A stretch of 64,000 bases of DNA from Dipetalonema caudispina. Lineage: Eukaryota > Nematoda > Chromadorea > Rhabditida > Onchocercidae. The notes beneath the pieces were generated by a model that worked only from the letters and a program-made list of their open reading frames with translations, was not told where the DNA came from and did no database searches. Position numbers and translations under genes: made by a program. Of the stretch, positions 16,517-31,500 are shown in pieces. Location: assembly GCA_013365325.1 (NCBI GenBank), contig JABVXV010000060.1, positions 124,001-188,000 of the forward strand, read 5' to 3'. How positions within the stretch are numbered: position 1 is the first letter of the stretch; every line of letters begins with the position of its first letter.

Positions 16517-19500
16517 TTAGGCTAAAGTGGTAAACAATCCTGGAGATATGTAAGATTTCCTATCTGATCCGGGAGATCTCCTGTTCCTATTTGGCTGTGA
16601 TTCCTTGGTTGCTAGCAACAGATCTTCTTGACTCAGCGTATATTTTGTATTTTCAAAATCGATATCTAAAAACAAATTTCAAACTGGTTTATGAAATTAA
16701 CCCATTAAAGACATCGCTTTAGTAATATGAAGACGGATACAATTACAATTGAAGTGATTACTATTCAGTTCAAATTCACAATTTATGTTCGCCTATGTTT
16801 GAGCCTTGTAACAAAACAAATTAGTATGCAATTTATTTTTATAAAGCGACTTTATGAGGCAAAACGTTACAATTCCATTAACCAAATTTTTGGGATTCAC
16901 GTACCTTTGCCACCAAGGGCTCTGCTCATTCGCTTCTGAGCGATCAACTGAGCATTTGTTATCAAACCCCTCAGGTCAGCACCCGTCCAACCATCTGTTG
17001 CTCTTGCTATCATTTCGAAATCAGCACTTTCCAAGTTCATATCTCGGCACAGTACCTCCAAAATTGATTTTCGATCATCCTAAATACAAATTATGAGTTA
17101 ATCCTCCTTCAAATAAAATATAATGTAATAGAATTTCGTTTTTTATTGACTAATAAATTATTGTCGGCTTCTATAAGTCATTGCCTGATAATTTAATTAC
17201 GAACATCATCCTCACTGAGTTGTACAAATTTCTTTATTGTTTCGCTGCGAAAATTTCTATCCATTGATACGCATACATAGGCAGTAAATTGGAATAAAAA
17301 ATTAAGTCGCAACGATTTATCGACCTTCTATCACAATTCCAAAATTGAATCGACTTATCGACCTTCTATCACAATTCCAAAATTGAGAAATTTTTGATAA
17401 GTCAAATATTTGATTTTAAATGCGTAAAGAAAAGTGTAATTCCCAGAAAACTAGAACTACAAAAAGATATAAGTCAAAGGTGGATTCAACTAAAGCTTTG
17501 CATTATTTACGCATGATGGGCTCTGAGAAAAAAACAAACCTTCTTGGGCAATTCACACTTAACAATGTAATCGAAACGTCCCGGTCGTAATAAGGATCTA
17601 TCAATCAAATCAATTCGGTTTGTAGCCGCAATAACATAAACACCTGTAAAAGCCAATGAAATAGAGCTACCTTCGCACATCAGTGTTAAAATACAGTAGT
17701 GTAGTGGCAATTCACTGATAACAGAAGTCATTCATATTACCAGCTGTTAAAATTCATAACTCTGACATAAAGCAAATACCAGACGCCAGATACAACACAA
17801 AATAGCTAGAAGAACATACCATCTAATCCTTCAACTCCATCAAGTTCTGTCAGCAATTGATTCACTACACGATCCGTTACCCCTGTATCACTCTCGCCAC
17901 GTTTTGGACCCAGTGAATCAAATTCATCGAAAAATATTAAACAAGGACTTCTAATACGAGCACTAAAATTGCGACATGAATGAAAGTCGATCGAAAAAAC
18001 TCACCACTTTTACATACGATCTATTTAAAGCTACTGCAATACGTCATACTAATTATAAGGAAAAAGTGATACAAAGATCTATTTTATATTTAATTTCGTG
18101 GTTATTTTCATAAGTTTAAAAATTACTGTACAAAACACAAGTTTTCGAAAAAATATTACAAAAATAGGTCTTTGACCTTCTAAAGTCTGGTTTTGCAAAA
18201 GATTACTGTAATCTAAACAATGAACCTACCGTTCGAAAATTTTCCGTACATTTTCTTCGCTTTCACCAATAAATTTTGACAATAATTCCGGTCCCTGAAA
18301 ATATTTTCTTCACCAGTTTAGAATTCAAAAATACAAAAAATTTTAAATTCATAAAATCATTGCCATTAAGAAGTATCACATTTGTCAAACAAATTTCAAC
18401 AAAATTAGACTAAGTAAGAAACTGGTTCAGTCATAAGATCAAAGCTTTAACGTTATCCGAATCTCTTTTTTTTAGATTTCTTATTTAAGTTATTTGTTTT
18501 CAATTCATCTGAATAGTACAAGTAACCTACTTTGACGGATATGACGTTGAAGTCCCACTGTGCTGCTAAAGTTCTACAAATAAGCGTTTTCCCACATCCG
18601 CTTGGCCCATACAACAACACTCCACGACCAGGACGAACAGAAACATTACGGTATAACAACGAATACTTAAGAAAAATAAAACTGAATAGAACAAATAAAT
18701 AAATGGTTATTAGTTCATGATACTTCACACAATAATTTCATCAATTATAGATCCAACTATTACGATACTCATCTTCAAAAAAATAATAAGACAGGAAACT
18801 TTGAACATTTTTTACCTCCATTAATTGTTATTGATTTACTGAGTAATGTTTTTCGAGCTTGAGGCAAGGTTAAGAAGAAAATAATAGAATACCTACTTTT
18901 GTTGGCCAAATAAAAACTTCTGTGAGGATTTGTTTCACGTTCTTCAATCCTCCAATATCCTCCCATTGCAATTTAACCACATTCACTGGTTTCAGTTGTT
19001 CGAAAGGTACTGCATTTGGTCGGAATTCCTTCAGTGCTTGTTGCACATCATCTTCTTCAATTTTTTCATGCCCTATGACAAAAATAAACTGTGAGGGATT
19101 AATGGAAGATCTTAGAGTAAATTAGGAATCTGCAGAAATTTTTAAGATTGATAAAAGGAATTAAAATTCATGAAAATCTTTTGAAATCGCTGGTTTTCAT
19201 AGTTTTCAGTCACACAAGTTCACACAAGTGATGCAGGAATAAAAAGTGAAGTAACGAAATATGAAACGTTAAATAGTATCACGTTTGTAGATGTAAATGA
19301 AAAACTATACCTTTCACCCTTGATTCTAGGATAATTCTTTGGGCTAATCTCTTCAAATCACTAATGGTGCATTTCCCCGTTGCTTCAACAGCACGCTGTA
19401 ATCCGCACGTTTCTATTTCTTGTACACAGAATTTCTCCAAGCATTCTGCTCGTTCAGCCTAAAAATCGAAAATTTCAAAATAAATCTTTCATGAAAATTT

Positions 19501-22500
19501 ATACTTCTCAGAAAACGACTTTCAGCGAATCAACAGTACCCTTCACTCGTTTTGATATGACACATTGGAATAACTATTCGCGTAACATCTTTGCATGAAC
19601 AATGAGCAGAAAAATTAATGTCTATCTGAAATAAACGTCTACTTAATAACACAGAAAATTTATCACTCGCCAAACAGAACTTTTTTCGGTGTAATTCCAT
19701 CGAATGTGCCACAAAACCTTACCAAAAAGAAGTTCATTCATTCAGTCTGTGAAACTTTTTCCACTTTATTTATGACGAATGGAACGATTATGTTAAATAA
19801 AAGTGACGTCTATTTTTGATATCTTCGCGCGGAGCAGCATTCTCCTTTACCTACTTCCAGAAGTTCGTAAGTAAAGGCATGTCTCTTGCTGCCACAGGAA
19901 AGTTCTCTGTTTCATCAAATCTCAGTTTCCAAATTGTTTAATTTCAAACGTTATATAAATCCCTTTCGAATTTCCTTTTTGGAACTTTTCCTTAAAACTT
20001 GTGAGCAGTACTTCAGATTATTCATGAAAAATATCTGGCTGAGCAACCAAGCAATTCTCCAAAGTTGCTGCAAACATGCAGCAGCACGCCGGCCTTCGTA
20101 AATCTCATCTTCTTATCCATTCTAGTATTTCAATGAAGTAGTGCATGAGGTTTCTACTTTCATTAAATAATAATTGATGGGGAAAATTCTTTTATATTGA
20201 ATACTATTTACTATACTTCTCTTTGTTGTTACTTCATATTATTTAGCAATTATAGCTTATAATACTGTGCCAATAAAGTGAAAGTCTTACACAGAATTCT
20301 TCTCGAATTTCGTTTGATTTCATTTCGTTGCAAAAAAAAGTTTGAAAACTGACTCAAACACTTGCTTATCAACTCGGCGAAATAAAAGAACGATCTTTGC
20401 CGATAAAAATATCCTTCTGAGTTCAAAGAAAAACCGGAAAAGGGAGGAGAGAGCTCCAAGAAAGCATCATTTCTAATTTCAAGATTTCGTCATTATATCA
20501 GTGTTCTTTATATCTTTATTTTTCAACTATTTGAATTTTTTCAAGCTGCATTCCACCCTTCTTTCTTTAAAACTATTTAATACTTATAAGGTAAAGTAAG
20601 TATATAAATGTATACGACATGACGAAACAGACTGAATTTTGGCTATAGATTTCAACTTGTTCAGAAAGTTGCACCAATTTCTTGCCCCCTCAATACCTTC
20701 CCCAATTTATTAGGAGTGGAAGGAAAATCACAGACGAGGAGTTGAATAAAAAGTCATAAGGGATGTGTGAGTGGTATTTATTAGTAATCCAAATCGACAA
20801 ATCAAAAGAACTAGTGAATCCTTGTCGTTTGTTCAATTATTAACATCAAACAATCACATTTCAATCTCGCTGTCACGACGATGAAAATGCAGTTGGTAAC
20901 CTATTTGATAATACATCTTTCGCTATGCTCTATCGTACATTAGGCATTACTTCCATCTTGAAATGCATTCACCTTCTCGCCAGACTTTTTTTATTATCAT
21001 TCACATTGAAAGGATGTGAAAGCCCTTTCAACAGGAAATAAACGGATGAACTTCGAGAAGGCAAGCCTAGAATAAAGCTAGATTATCGCTGATAAGCTAT
21101 TTCCTGCTTATAAGGTTTGTAAGAATTATCCTACAAGGCAATACAAGTATGACCAGCGGATCTCAATCTCAATCAAAATCCATTTCGGGAAAATCAATTT
21201 AATTTTTTATTTTGTTCCACGCTTACGCTCATATTATGCACAAAAAGTTATTACTGCTAAGTAATCGCACATCACGCATGTCTTTTTTCTTTTTTTTCAC
21301 TGCAAATCTGACCATACTTAATTTACGCTTGAAGAGTTCATAGGGCAACCTTTCTAAATATACGCTCACCTTCACTCTTCATCATCGAAATTTGTGTTCA
21401 CGATGGACACACATTTTGTAAGTGAAGAATGAGGTTGGGATAGTGCAGTAGATGGTGACATTTTTGTTCATGCTACCTCTCTCTCTACCTTCGTGGCATT
21501 ATGTCGTATCCTTATAATGGGTAGGGTGCGACATCTTAATGCGGAAATAGAGAATGGGTAGCAAACGTCATCATTGTGTTTACCTCACCCGTAGTAGTTT
21601 GAATCAGGAACTGTCTAACATGTCTCTTCTATCGACCTCGCGCAGTAAAACCAGTTCCTCTTATCTCTTCTGCAATCGTTTTTTATACTGATCTGAGAAC
21701 GCGCATCTCCAATGAGTTTTGCATTACCGATTTCTCCTCCTTTTTACAAAATTTATCGCCAACAAGAAATTTTTCAAATCTCAGTCCCTAAAATTATGCT
21801 AATTTCGTTCATCCTTTCCTCCGAGAAAAATGAATTTCTAGGGAATGCAAAAAATAACTTTGCTTTAATTGGTGCTATAGTTTCACTCAGATAAACAATG
21901 AGATCCCAATAACTTCGCCCAGATTTTATTCAGTTGATAGGCTTCATTCCTCAAAATTTACAACTGCTACAAGACTATGAATTGTCTCTAATAATGATAC
22001 TTTAGCATGATGAGAAAATTAAAAATTCGAAATCTTGAAGTGTAATGCTACTATGTATTTCCTCGCCGTGAGAGGAGGTTTAATTAAGTGTAAAAAAGAA
22101 AGACTTATTAGTATCTCTCACGACAGGGAAAAATGAAAGTAAGTTCATTTTCCCTGTCGTTTTTCTAATAATAAAATCGTAAATCATCTCCGATAGTCAG
22201 AATCAGTTCCTTCTTATGTACTAGGAACAGCTGCTTTACCTTAATGGAGTAAAAAATGTAATCCATCGTCTAAATCAAATTTTATTTCAGAAAGATGACA
22301 AAGAGTGTAAGCACAAATTTCGGGGAACCATTGAGTACTGAATCAAAAAAACTGGTAGATGAAGTACGCTTGAAAATTAATCAACCAATACATCCTAATG
22401 TGCGTAACAATTTTTTATCTTCTGCGTTTGAATTAAAGTGTGAAGCGAGCAATTACCACTTCGCTCATTTTTTGTTTTTTTACCTTTCCAAATTCTATGA

Positions 22501-25500
22501 CAGTAGTTCTGACTGGAATTAAAAGATCTTACTATTCGTAAATGCATATGAACATCTCTCCTAGTGAACAACAACAGTCTTGTTTTGCAACAAATTTTTC
22601 CTTGTTCTAATCCCGCCATAAATTTCATTTTTCTAAAAAACCGAAAATGGAAGAGAAAAAGTCGGTATTTAAATCTTGTTTTTAGTTCGACAATGACTTT
22701 AACATTTATCGCTTCGTGTTAGCTTGTGAAAGAATCATGAAGAAAAAGAAAGATGTTGTGATTACTGCTACCAAAGCTCTCAATAATCACTTGCGTATTC
22801 GAAAAGCATTTGATTTGGTTTGTTTATATTTAATTCAAATTTTTCAAATTCTTTCTGATAGGTAATACGAATTGAATGCTTTTTTTTTTTAAATGTAGTT
22901 CATTTATATTATATTCGTTGCTATATTAGGGTAAATTATTGCAGGATAATTTGCCAGATCTTCCGTTTCCACAAAATCCCATATACTCTCGAAAATTGCT
23001 CCCGATGGGAAATATTCTGAATGTAACAGATAACTGCAATAGGTTATTATGGTATGTGGAGTATAAGACAGTCAATGTTGAGGTTAATGTTAAGACCTTT
23101 CTTTTAAGCATGTGTTAATATTCGGTAATCAAAAAGTTCTATTAAAGAATAATACAAGACAAATTGTTACTATTTATCATGACTTAAAAAATCCATCCAA
23201 AAGCAAAATTTAACTTCAGTAAGCAAGAAACTCTGTTTTACTAAAAGCATTGTAGTATATCTGTTGAATTTTTGCTGTTGCTAATTTTAGGAAAATCACA
23301 CAGATAAGACAAATTAAAATATTACTTACAGGCTATAGCTCATACACTGCGCAGTTCGGAAGCTATACGCTTGCAATTTCGCCAATTCGAACATATGCTC
23401 AAGAGAGTGAATCAGCAAGTGAACAAATAATTTAGCTCAAGAAATTTTTATGAATCTCTCTGCGACAAACATTCCCACTGAATTACCAGCATAACTTCCT
23501 GTTTTAAGACCTAAGAATTGAAACTTCAGCTTTTGAAGAATCCTTAGCTAACTTTCTGTCGCCATCCATAATCTAGCGTCCTCTGCTCCACAATAATGAA
23601 ACTAAGACTATATATGATTCGTGTCGCATCCCATAAATTTTAAACGCAGCAGTTCGCAGTCAAACAGTTATTGAGTTTCCATAATAATCAAAACAGATCC
23701 GGTATGGACAAAAGAAAATGAGAATCCTAAAGTCGATTTTTGTAAAAAACCGTGCTCACAGCATGGAAATTTTCGAGATTCCAGGAAGAGAAAACTGGTC
23801 GACTAAGTAGTCTAAGACATATCATTGATCTAAATGGTTATGAAATTAATCCGTTCACTATGATCTTCGCTACGAATGGCACTTTAACTTATTTCTCTCA
23901 GCTGCTTCATTTCGACAATTATCCTGAACTAGTTAGTTTAAAAGTTTTTTATATGGACTTCCTGGATATAGTTCCAGAATCATTAATATGTTTGTAATCG
24001 AGAAATCTTTTAAATGGAAACTTTTTCTAGATATTTCTAACACCATCATAGCCCTCACATTTAATTAACTCACAAACAAATACAATTGAATATAAATTTC
24101 ATAAAACCAGATCATTTCAGGTAAGCCCGCTAGAAATGGTAAATATCTCGAAATGGATTCATGTACCTTTTAAAATAGCACGAACAATGATGCCTGATAG
24201 CTTCATAGAACGTTTTCGACTACACAATGAAAATTTCTTGCCTAATTTATTGAAAGAGATTAAAATTGAAGACATTCCCGTAACTTTGGGAGGCAAAAAT
24301 GAGGTAACTTATTAAAAACGAAAAATTTCAAATAGTTTTGCAAATTCTGAAAAAAATTAAATCAGTATGAAATGTTGAATACATGGGTAATTTAGAATTT
24401 AGTCCAAATGAATGAAAGATGGTTTCCTAGCATTCTTTTATCATGATGAAATGTTTTCGGGATAAATAGCAATTCTAATCTTCTTTTTTTTTTGCTTTTT
24501 TGGAGCATTTCTTTTTTTTCAAATAAGACAGACCAGTACCGTGATGATAGAGAATTATTCAACAGAGAATGTATAGTGACGATACAGAATTCTCCAGCCT
24601 AGAACTAATACAAACCTCTGAAGTTAATAAAGTTTGATGATGCAAAGCCAGACTAAACTTATGCAGGAAATTCAATGTCAGCCAGCAGCACAAGAACAAT
24701 ATGTCAAGTTGAAAAGCCTCGAGTCACCAAGCAATTTGGAAACGATCACAATTTCACCAGGAAAACGACGTCAAATTTATGTGGACATAAAAGAGGAAGG
24801 AAACAGATTACAGTGGTATTTCACTACGGATAGCGATATCGGCTTCGGCGTTTTCTACGAGGTAATGAAAAAATTTTTAGCATGGTTCAAGTCGTGAAAA
24901 AAAGAATTGCATCACCGTACGAGCAGGAGAGCTATCAAGACAGACCTTTCAATCAAATCAGATGAAATTTAAAAGCAATATTATTTAATATCGTATCTTA
25001 GCTGTAAAATCAATATAAACTTAAATAGAAGATAATAATCATTACTAATTTGATTCAACTTAACACTATCGTTTATCTACTTCATGAGAGTAAAAGATCT
25101 CTGGCAAGTGTTCGGAAAATTTAAATTTCAGCCTCCACACCGAATCCCATCATCAAACGGAACGATAAGAGGCAAGCGACAAGAACAAGAGATTGACACT
25201 AATGAACTTGAAATGGTTTATCCATGGCTCAAACTGAGCGCAAAGTTAGTACCTGAAGTGGATTCAATAGAATGTACAACACCGGGTCGTTACTGGATAA
25301 TTATTTGTAACAAATCATCCTGGATACGTCAAAAAACAGTGAACCTAGTCATTCAGCTGGTATATAAGGATACTGGTTATGCCAAACGATGTCACAGCGA
25401 TGGAACATTTGGCAGTTGTTCAAAACCATTCGTTACTGATTGTTTGTTATAACTTTAAGGGAGTTAAAGTCTTTGATACTCATAAAGTTTGCAAAAATAT

Positions 25501-28500
25501 ATGTTACACGTACTGCTTGTTTGGGGATCCAATATTCTTTTTTTCTGGAACATTAGCAAAGCGGATAAGGACAAAAGCTTGATGAGTAGGGTAAGTGGTA
25601 AGTATTGGGTTTCGAGAAGGAGATCACACAGTAGAAAAAACAGAGAAGAAAGGAATAGTTACATATTAAAATCACTTGTTTTTTTTTTTTTTTTTTTTCG
25701 AAAATAAGCGAAATAAATTTCAACGTTGTGAATCGATATAAATAATACCAAATTATTTCGGAATATCCACATTTGATTTCCATGGTTTTAAAATGAGGAA
25801 TCATTTGGATTCTAGCAATAACTTTTGCTTGGAACTTAGGACGATGAGGTACGTATGAAACAAGAACCAAAATCGGCCAGTAGTAAAGTTGTTTAACGTT
25901 ATCTTGATCAAACCACCAGTGAGATTAACAGCGGGATACAAAATTTTCAAACTGATAGTGCAAAATACCATCCTTCAATTCTTAATGTTTTTTATCACAT
26001 AATGTTACCAGAATGATGTGTTTCAAGTGTTCATTGTTATCAGTCCGAAAATACAATTTTGAGATTGCCAGGAAATGCGACGGATTATTTGCGATAAAAA
26101 AAATATAGTGAGATATTAACAGTACTTCTATGATCCTTAAATGGATACTATTTTACCAACAATTTGTACATTTTGATAACATCTGTTATTAGATTGAAGA
26201 CTTCTGTAGCAAATCGACGTTAGCATTCCTCTGAATGCAAAATCTAATAACAGATTTTATCAAAATGTATAAATTTGAATAAATTGCACGTACGACTTAA
26301 TAACTTACCGAACTAAGTTCCTTGATATCTTCCATGTGACCAAAAAATCGTCCACCTGTATTCAGCGAAAACAGTTCGACAACTTCGTGTTTGATGCACG
26401 CCGTTGCAACAATGAATAGATCATTCTCAATAGCCAAATTTCGAACTACTTTAAAAAACAAACAAGTTTTTGTGATATGAAATACAGAAATAAAATACTA
26501 ACAAATTGAGTATTGGTCGGACTCCGCTAACGAAATCAAGTACGAGAATAAAGTTGACTAATATTAACTGATTCATAGAGGACTACAACTTGGAATTCGC
26601 AAACTTACATTCGGCGCATCTTTCCAAACGAATATTTCGTATGTCTTCATCTTGACCATGTAATAAAAAATCCAAATTATCCAAAAAAAGAACTGAGGGA
26701 TAACGTCGCCTTAAACGCGTCATCGTAGCTTTTAGTACGTCTTGAAATTTCTCAATTGATTTTCCTACAAATATAGATCTAAATCACTAAACTGTTTTGA
26801 CAATTTATGAAGAAAGTGAGTAGTTAGAAATCTACTCTCAACATTAAAGAATTTAGCACAATAATTATTCTAAACTTCTTACACTAACTCCATGAACTAT
26901 TCCGAGTATCAAACGTGAATCTAACAGCCACAAAATGGACAATAACATCAATGTATTCAACATTAAAAAAACATTAAAAAGTATATCACTTCTAAATTTT
27001 AGGAAGATTTCGGACAAAAACTCACTATTCCATTCAGAGCAATAGAGACATTCACTGTAAACAGCCAAGTGAGAATGCAGTAGTTTTTCTGCAAGCAAGT
27101 GCAGAATGGTTGTTTTACCAGCTGACTTATTACCCACTATAAAAATATTTTGTGATGAGGAAAAAGTAGGCTTCTCCAAATGATATGTAATGTAGGTATA
27201 ACATTTTTCAATAAATGCAATTTGGAACCTGAAAATTTCTAACAATAATTCCAATTAAGTTAAACAGCAATCTTTACAACTAATTTCAATAATTTCAGCA
27301 TTTAAAAATATTCTGGCCATGTCCTATCACTCTCCTTGTTTTCCAGTGTCGCCACATACACTGACTATTCTCCTCCCACAGTGCAGACAGAATAACTTCA
27401 CGAATAAAACGCACGAAAATTCAACTGCTTCATTCTTCCATCCGCCAAAATTTACAACTGCCTGATGAATATCTTCATTTACATTTGTTTCCTGCGTCTT
27501 CACAACGCTGTCCTTCACCGATTCAGTATTCTGGAAAAAATCAAGATTCTCATCTCTAGATCAAGCTGTTAAATGAAAAATTAAAATTTACTTCAGCAAA
27601 TATTGACAACTATCCCCCAGTAGTACTTTCAAAATCTCAGTCTTTAGATGTAAATCCTCATTAAGTTATCGTCGACTATTTTCCAGACACATTTCTCGGA
27701 AATTTTCACAGAACATGGTATATTATGTAATATTTCATTTACCGGATATTCAAGCAGAGGAAACAAATCGTTAGTGAAGACGAAACATTTCCGAGTTCCG
27801 TCATCTTTTCTCTCATCAAGGTGAGGTCGAATCCTGCACTGTGCATGAGCTCCGTCTAAAAAATATTTTAACTTTATTAATTCCAAAAAAACTTATCATC
27901 TGAATGTCCTTCTATCGGTCTTCAATTTTTCGGGATATTTTAATTATTAGTGGAAAAGAGCATATATATATATGATTAAAGTAGCCCAAAAGAGACAAGA
28001 AATATGTAGTAGCACAATCGCACAATCGATAAAAAAAGATACACAAGTGCACTACGGTAAAATCAGGAGCATCAAATTTATAGAGCATCTCAAAATCTAA
28101 TCCAAACTTACGAGTCACGTTTATGTCAACTTTGAGTCCGTCAACTGGAACAATGATGGGATAATGTCGACATGTCTTCCACAAACGCTTTTGTAAACAT
28201 TCATTGAAATTTTCAGGTAACTTGCCCTAAATCATACAATGGAATTTACAAACATCAAATTAAGGAGAGCTGAATTTAACTAAAAAGCGTAAATTTACAC
28301 AGATTAATTGCACTAACTTCTGATAGTATTTCGAGGACTTTAAGCTGATAAATGTAATTCTTCGGCAACGGAGATATTTTAATCCACTCATATTCTCCGT
28401 TCATAAGTTGATACAATCTAGGTGATAAGGCACAGTGATGTGGATCATATCGCTATAATGAAACAAAATTTATCAGAAGTGAATATATAGTAAAGCTGTC

Positions 28501-31500
28501 CCATAAGGAAACTGTTTCGTTATCAATCAATAAAAAGTTCTAAGGTTCTAGGGAGATCAAACTGATGCATATAGAATTAGAAAACACTGCAATTTGACAA
28601 TTTAATAAACAGTTGATTAAGCCTTTTGAAGAATCCATTAACAAAGACAAATGAATAGTTAAAATACTCTACCTAGAAAATAAAAATTCTCACTATTTAT
28701 ATCTAGCCAGAACAAATGAAAATCACTATAATGCGCTATTCTCAAAGTACCTTCAAACAATCTCTTAATGCAGCAAAACGAGAACATGCTAGCGGTAGTT
28801 CAATAAGTAAAGCATGCGCTGTCCGACCCGTTTCACTATTACAAACGGTTGATATCGTGATGATTTCTGAGTTACTCTGATCTAAAATTGGGTATTGACA
28901 GCTTCATCATATAGTTCGTGAGTTGTTTTCTTTTCCCTATTTTTTAAGTATCAAAACTTTTTAGTTGCAACCGATTCTTTGCGACGCATATAATTTCTAG
29001 AAGTAACAAATAAAACCTTTAAAAAGTACAAGAAACATACTAAAATTGAGTCTAAAGACGGCAAGTATATCCAGTTCTTCCAAGGAAACATCGTTGATCA
29101 ACATTTCGGGCAGTATCCGAGCTGCAGTGCTATTAAAAACATTACCACAATAACCTTGAATCCTGAATACAAATGGCATAGGAGCTGAATCCGAGAACAG
29201 ACCCTTCATTTTACTTGCGAATGATGTTGGAAGAACTCCCCAAAAGTCTCTTGAACTGTTCTTTTCGAGACTATTAGAACTTGAGTTGGAGTAGAACGGC
29301 TTCACATGGACTTCCGTAAATTCACATAGACAAGCGTTCTGCATCAAGGATGAAAATGCTTCGATTCGAGCTGAAATCTGTTTTCAAGTTTATTTATCTT
29401 CCTTCGTTTACTAATGTATAAAGTATAGGAGGAAGCTTTAGTGATGTGAGAAGTGAAAAGGTCTACCAATCAGTGGTCAAAAGAGCTGCTCCACATAAAC
29501 GTGCAGAAATATTGGAAGAAGTAATAAATAAATAAGTTTTTAAATATTTTTAAGCTTACTATTAGCAAAATTTCAAGCAGAGAGCTTTCTAGTACAAAAT
29601 TACAGTTTTTGTCAATTAGCGAACAAATAGGCGACTTAGTTATGTTATAGTAACCTAATTCATTTTTTATTTCCATATTTATACGTCTCACTTTGGTTCA
29701 GTAAAGCTTCAGTGAACTTGTCAACTATAACGCTAAATACCTACAAATCCTTCTACACAGTTCCTTTTTTCAGAAAAAGATTGTTACAGATGACAAAACT
29801 GGAGCAGTAAGACCAGCAAACAGGTGTCAAATATAATTTTGCATGGATCACTTAATAAGCTAAACAAATGAATAACTTAATTAAAATAATTAATAACTTA
29901 TCTGTAAGAAATGATCACTAGTGAGTGTAAGTAGGAAAGTAACGCAGGAAATACATTAAAATTTTATAGGGCAAAGGATTTATTGAATGTATGGAAAGCA
30001 AGCAAAGTTTGCTATAGTATCAGATAAACTAATAATGAAAAAGATGTAACGACACCAAGTCAAAAAGCGAAAGATAGCAGCAAAAAACAAAAAAGTGAAA
30101 CTTTAACTTACCAACAGTGAAATAAATATAAAGATTTTGAGCAATCCAAACTGGATATGTTTGGCCAACAGTAATTAACTGAATTTGTTTCAGAAGTAAT
30201 TCTTCAATGCGTTCCGATGAATTTTGCTGGAAAAAAATTGTGTTATATAATTTCATCAAATTTGAAACAGCCTGTTTGATTTTTTTTAGAAGCGGTTATG
30301 CACAGAAGAATCACATTTATTTGTTAAAATGACTAGCAAAATTATGTCTCTTCCTCTCCACTATTTTAAAAGCATTAAAAAGTTTTATCATCTGAGGTTG
30401 CAAGGTACTATTCTTCCCAGATTTTTAATTTCCCAATGACTTGTTATCGTATTAAACGAAATGAAGCAAGTTTTTCTGGTACGATGAAAAATGAGACTAC
30501 ACTAGTGAAATACGATTCAAACTTAAGTACAATTAGAAGAAATTGGTAATCAAAACAAAAACATTGACTATAGCTAGAAGAATTACTTTAATAATTTTTT
30601 CACATTCTTTAACCATACAAAAATTTGCATGAAAAATAAAAATGACTCTTTGCATTATCTTAAATTTAAGACATTGACAAACATACTTGTAGCTTGTAAA
30701 AAGTTTTCCCTCCAAATAGACAATAAAATCAGAATTCCCTTAATTTTTTTCACAATAAAACATACGACAACATTCCAGTCTTCCGCTGAAGTTAACTCCA
30801 CCTCAAATGAACTGCATACAGGCGCTGTTTCTACTTTCTGAACAATTACCTATAAATGAATGCGAATGAACAAATCCAATTCATGATCATATCAACAATC
30901 TTAATTCACATCAGTTTTCGAAAATATCAATTCAAAATTAACGGCAAAGAGTAAAAGAGTGTTACCTCTTCATTTTCACGAAGGCCAAACAAATCCGCGA
31001 ATATTTTGTTAATAAGTAATATTTGAGGTTTATAACAACAGTGATCATTTGGAGCAAAAACTTGGATTATACCACAATTTGTTGGATTTTCACATCTAAT
31101 AATGTTGTATGCACCCGAAGTTGTCACATTAACCTGAATTATTAGTTAATATCGACAAAATATCTTCCAAGTTAATCAAAGGAAAGTACACAAGTGATCC
31201 GACCTGTCATCATCACCCTACATATACAAACTACTTATGTACAGTGTTACATTTCAAAACCAAAGCATGATTCGAAGTGTAAGTAGTTAATCAAGTAATG
31301 AATTTTTCCCAAATTTTCTCGGATTTAAAGGATGCTTTTCCATACTTTCGCTGTAAAGCAGTTTTTATAAAAGAGACAGGGAATATGCAGAATCTAGCAA
31401 AAACTAATGGAAAAGTCTCTCGGTTAACTTATCAAGATATCACTTATATTTCATCTCACTAAAGTACTTATACTCAAGTAATATCAGTAACCTACCTGTA

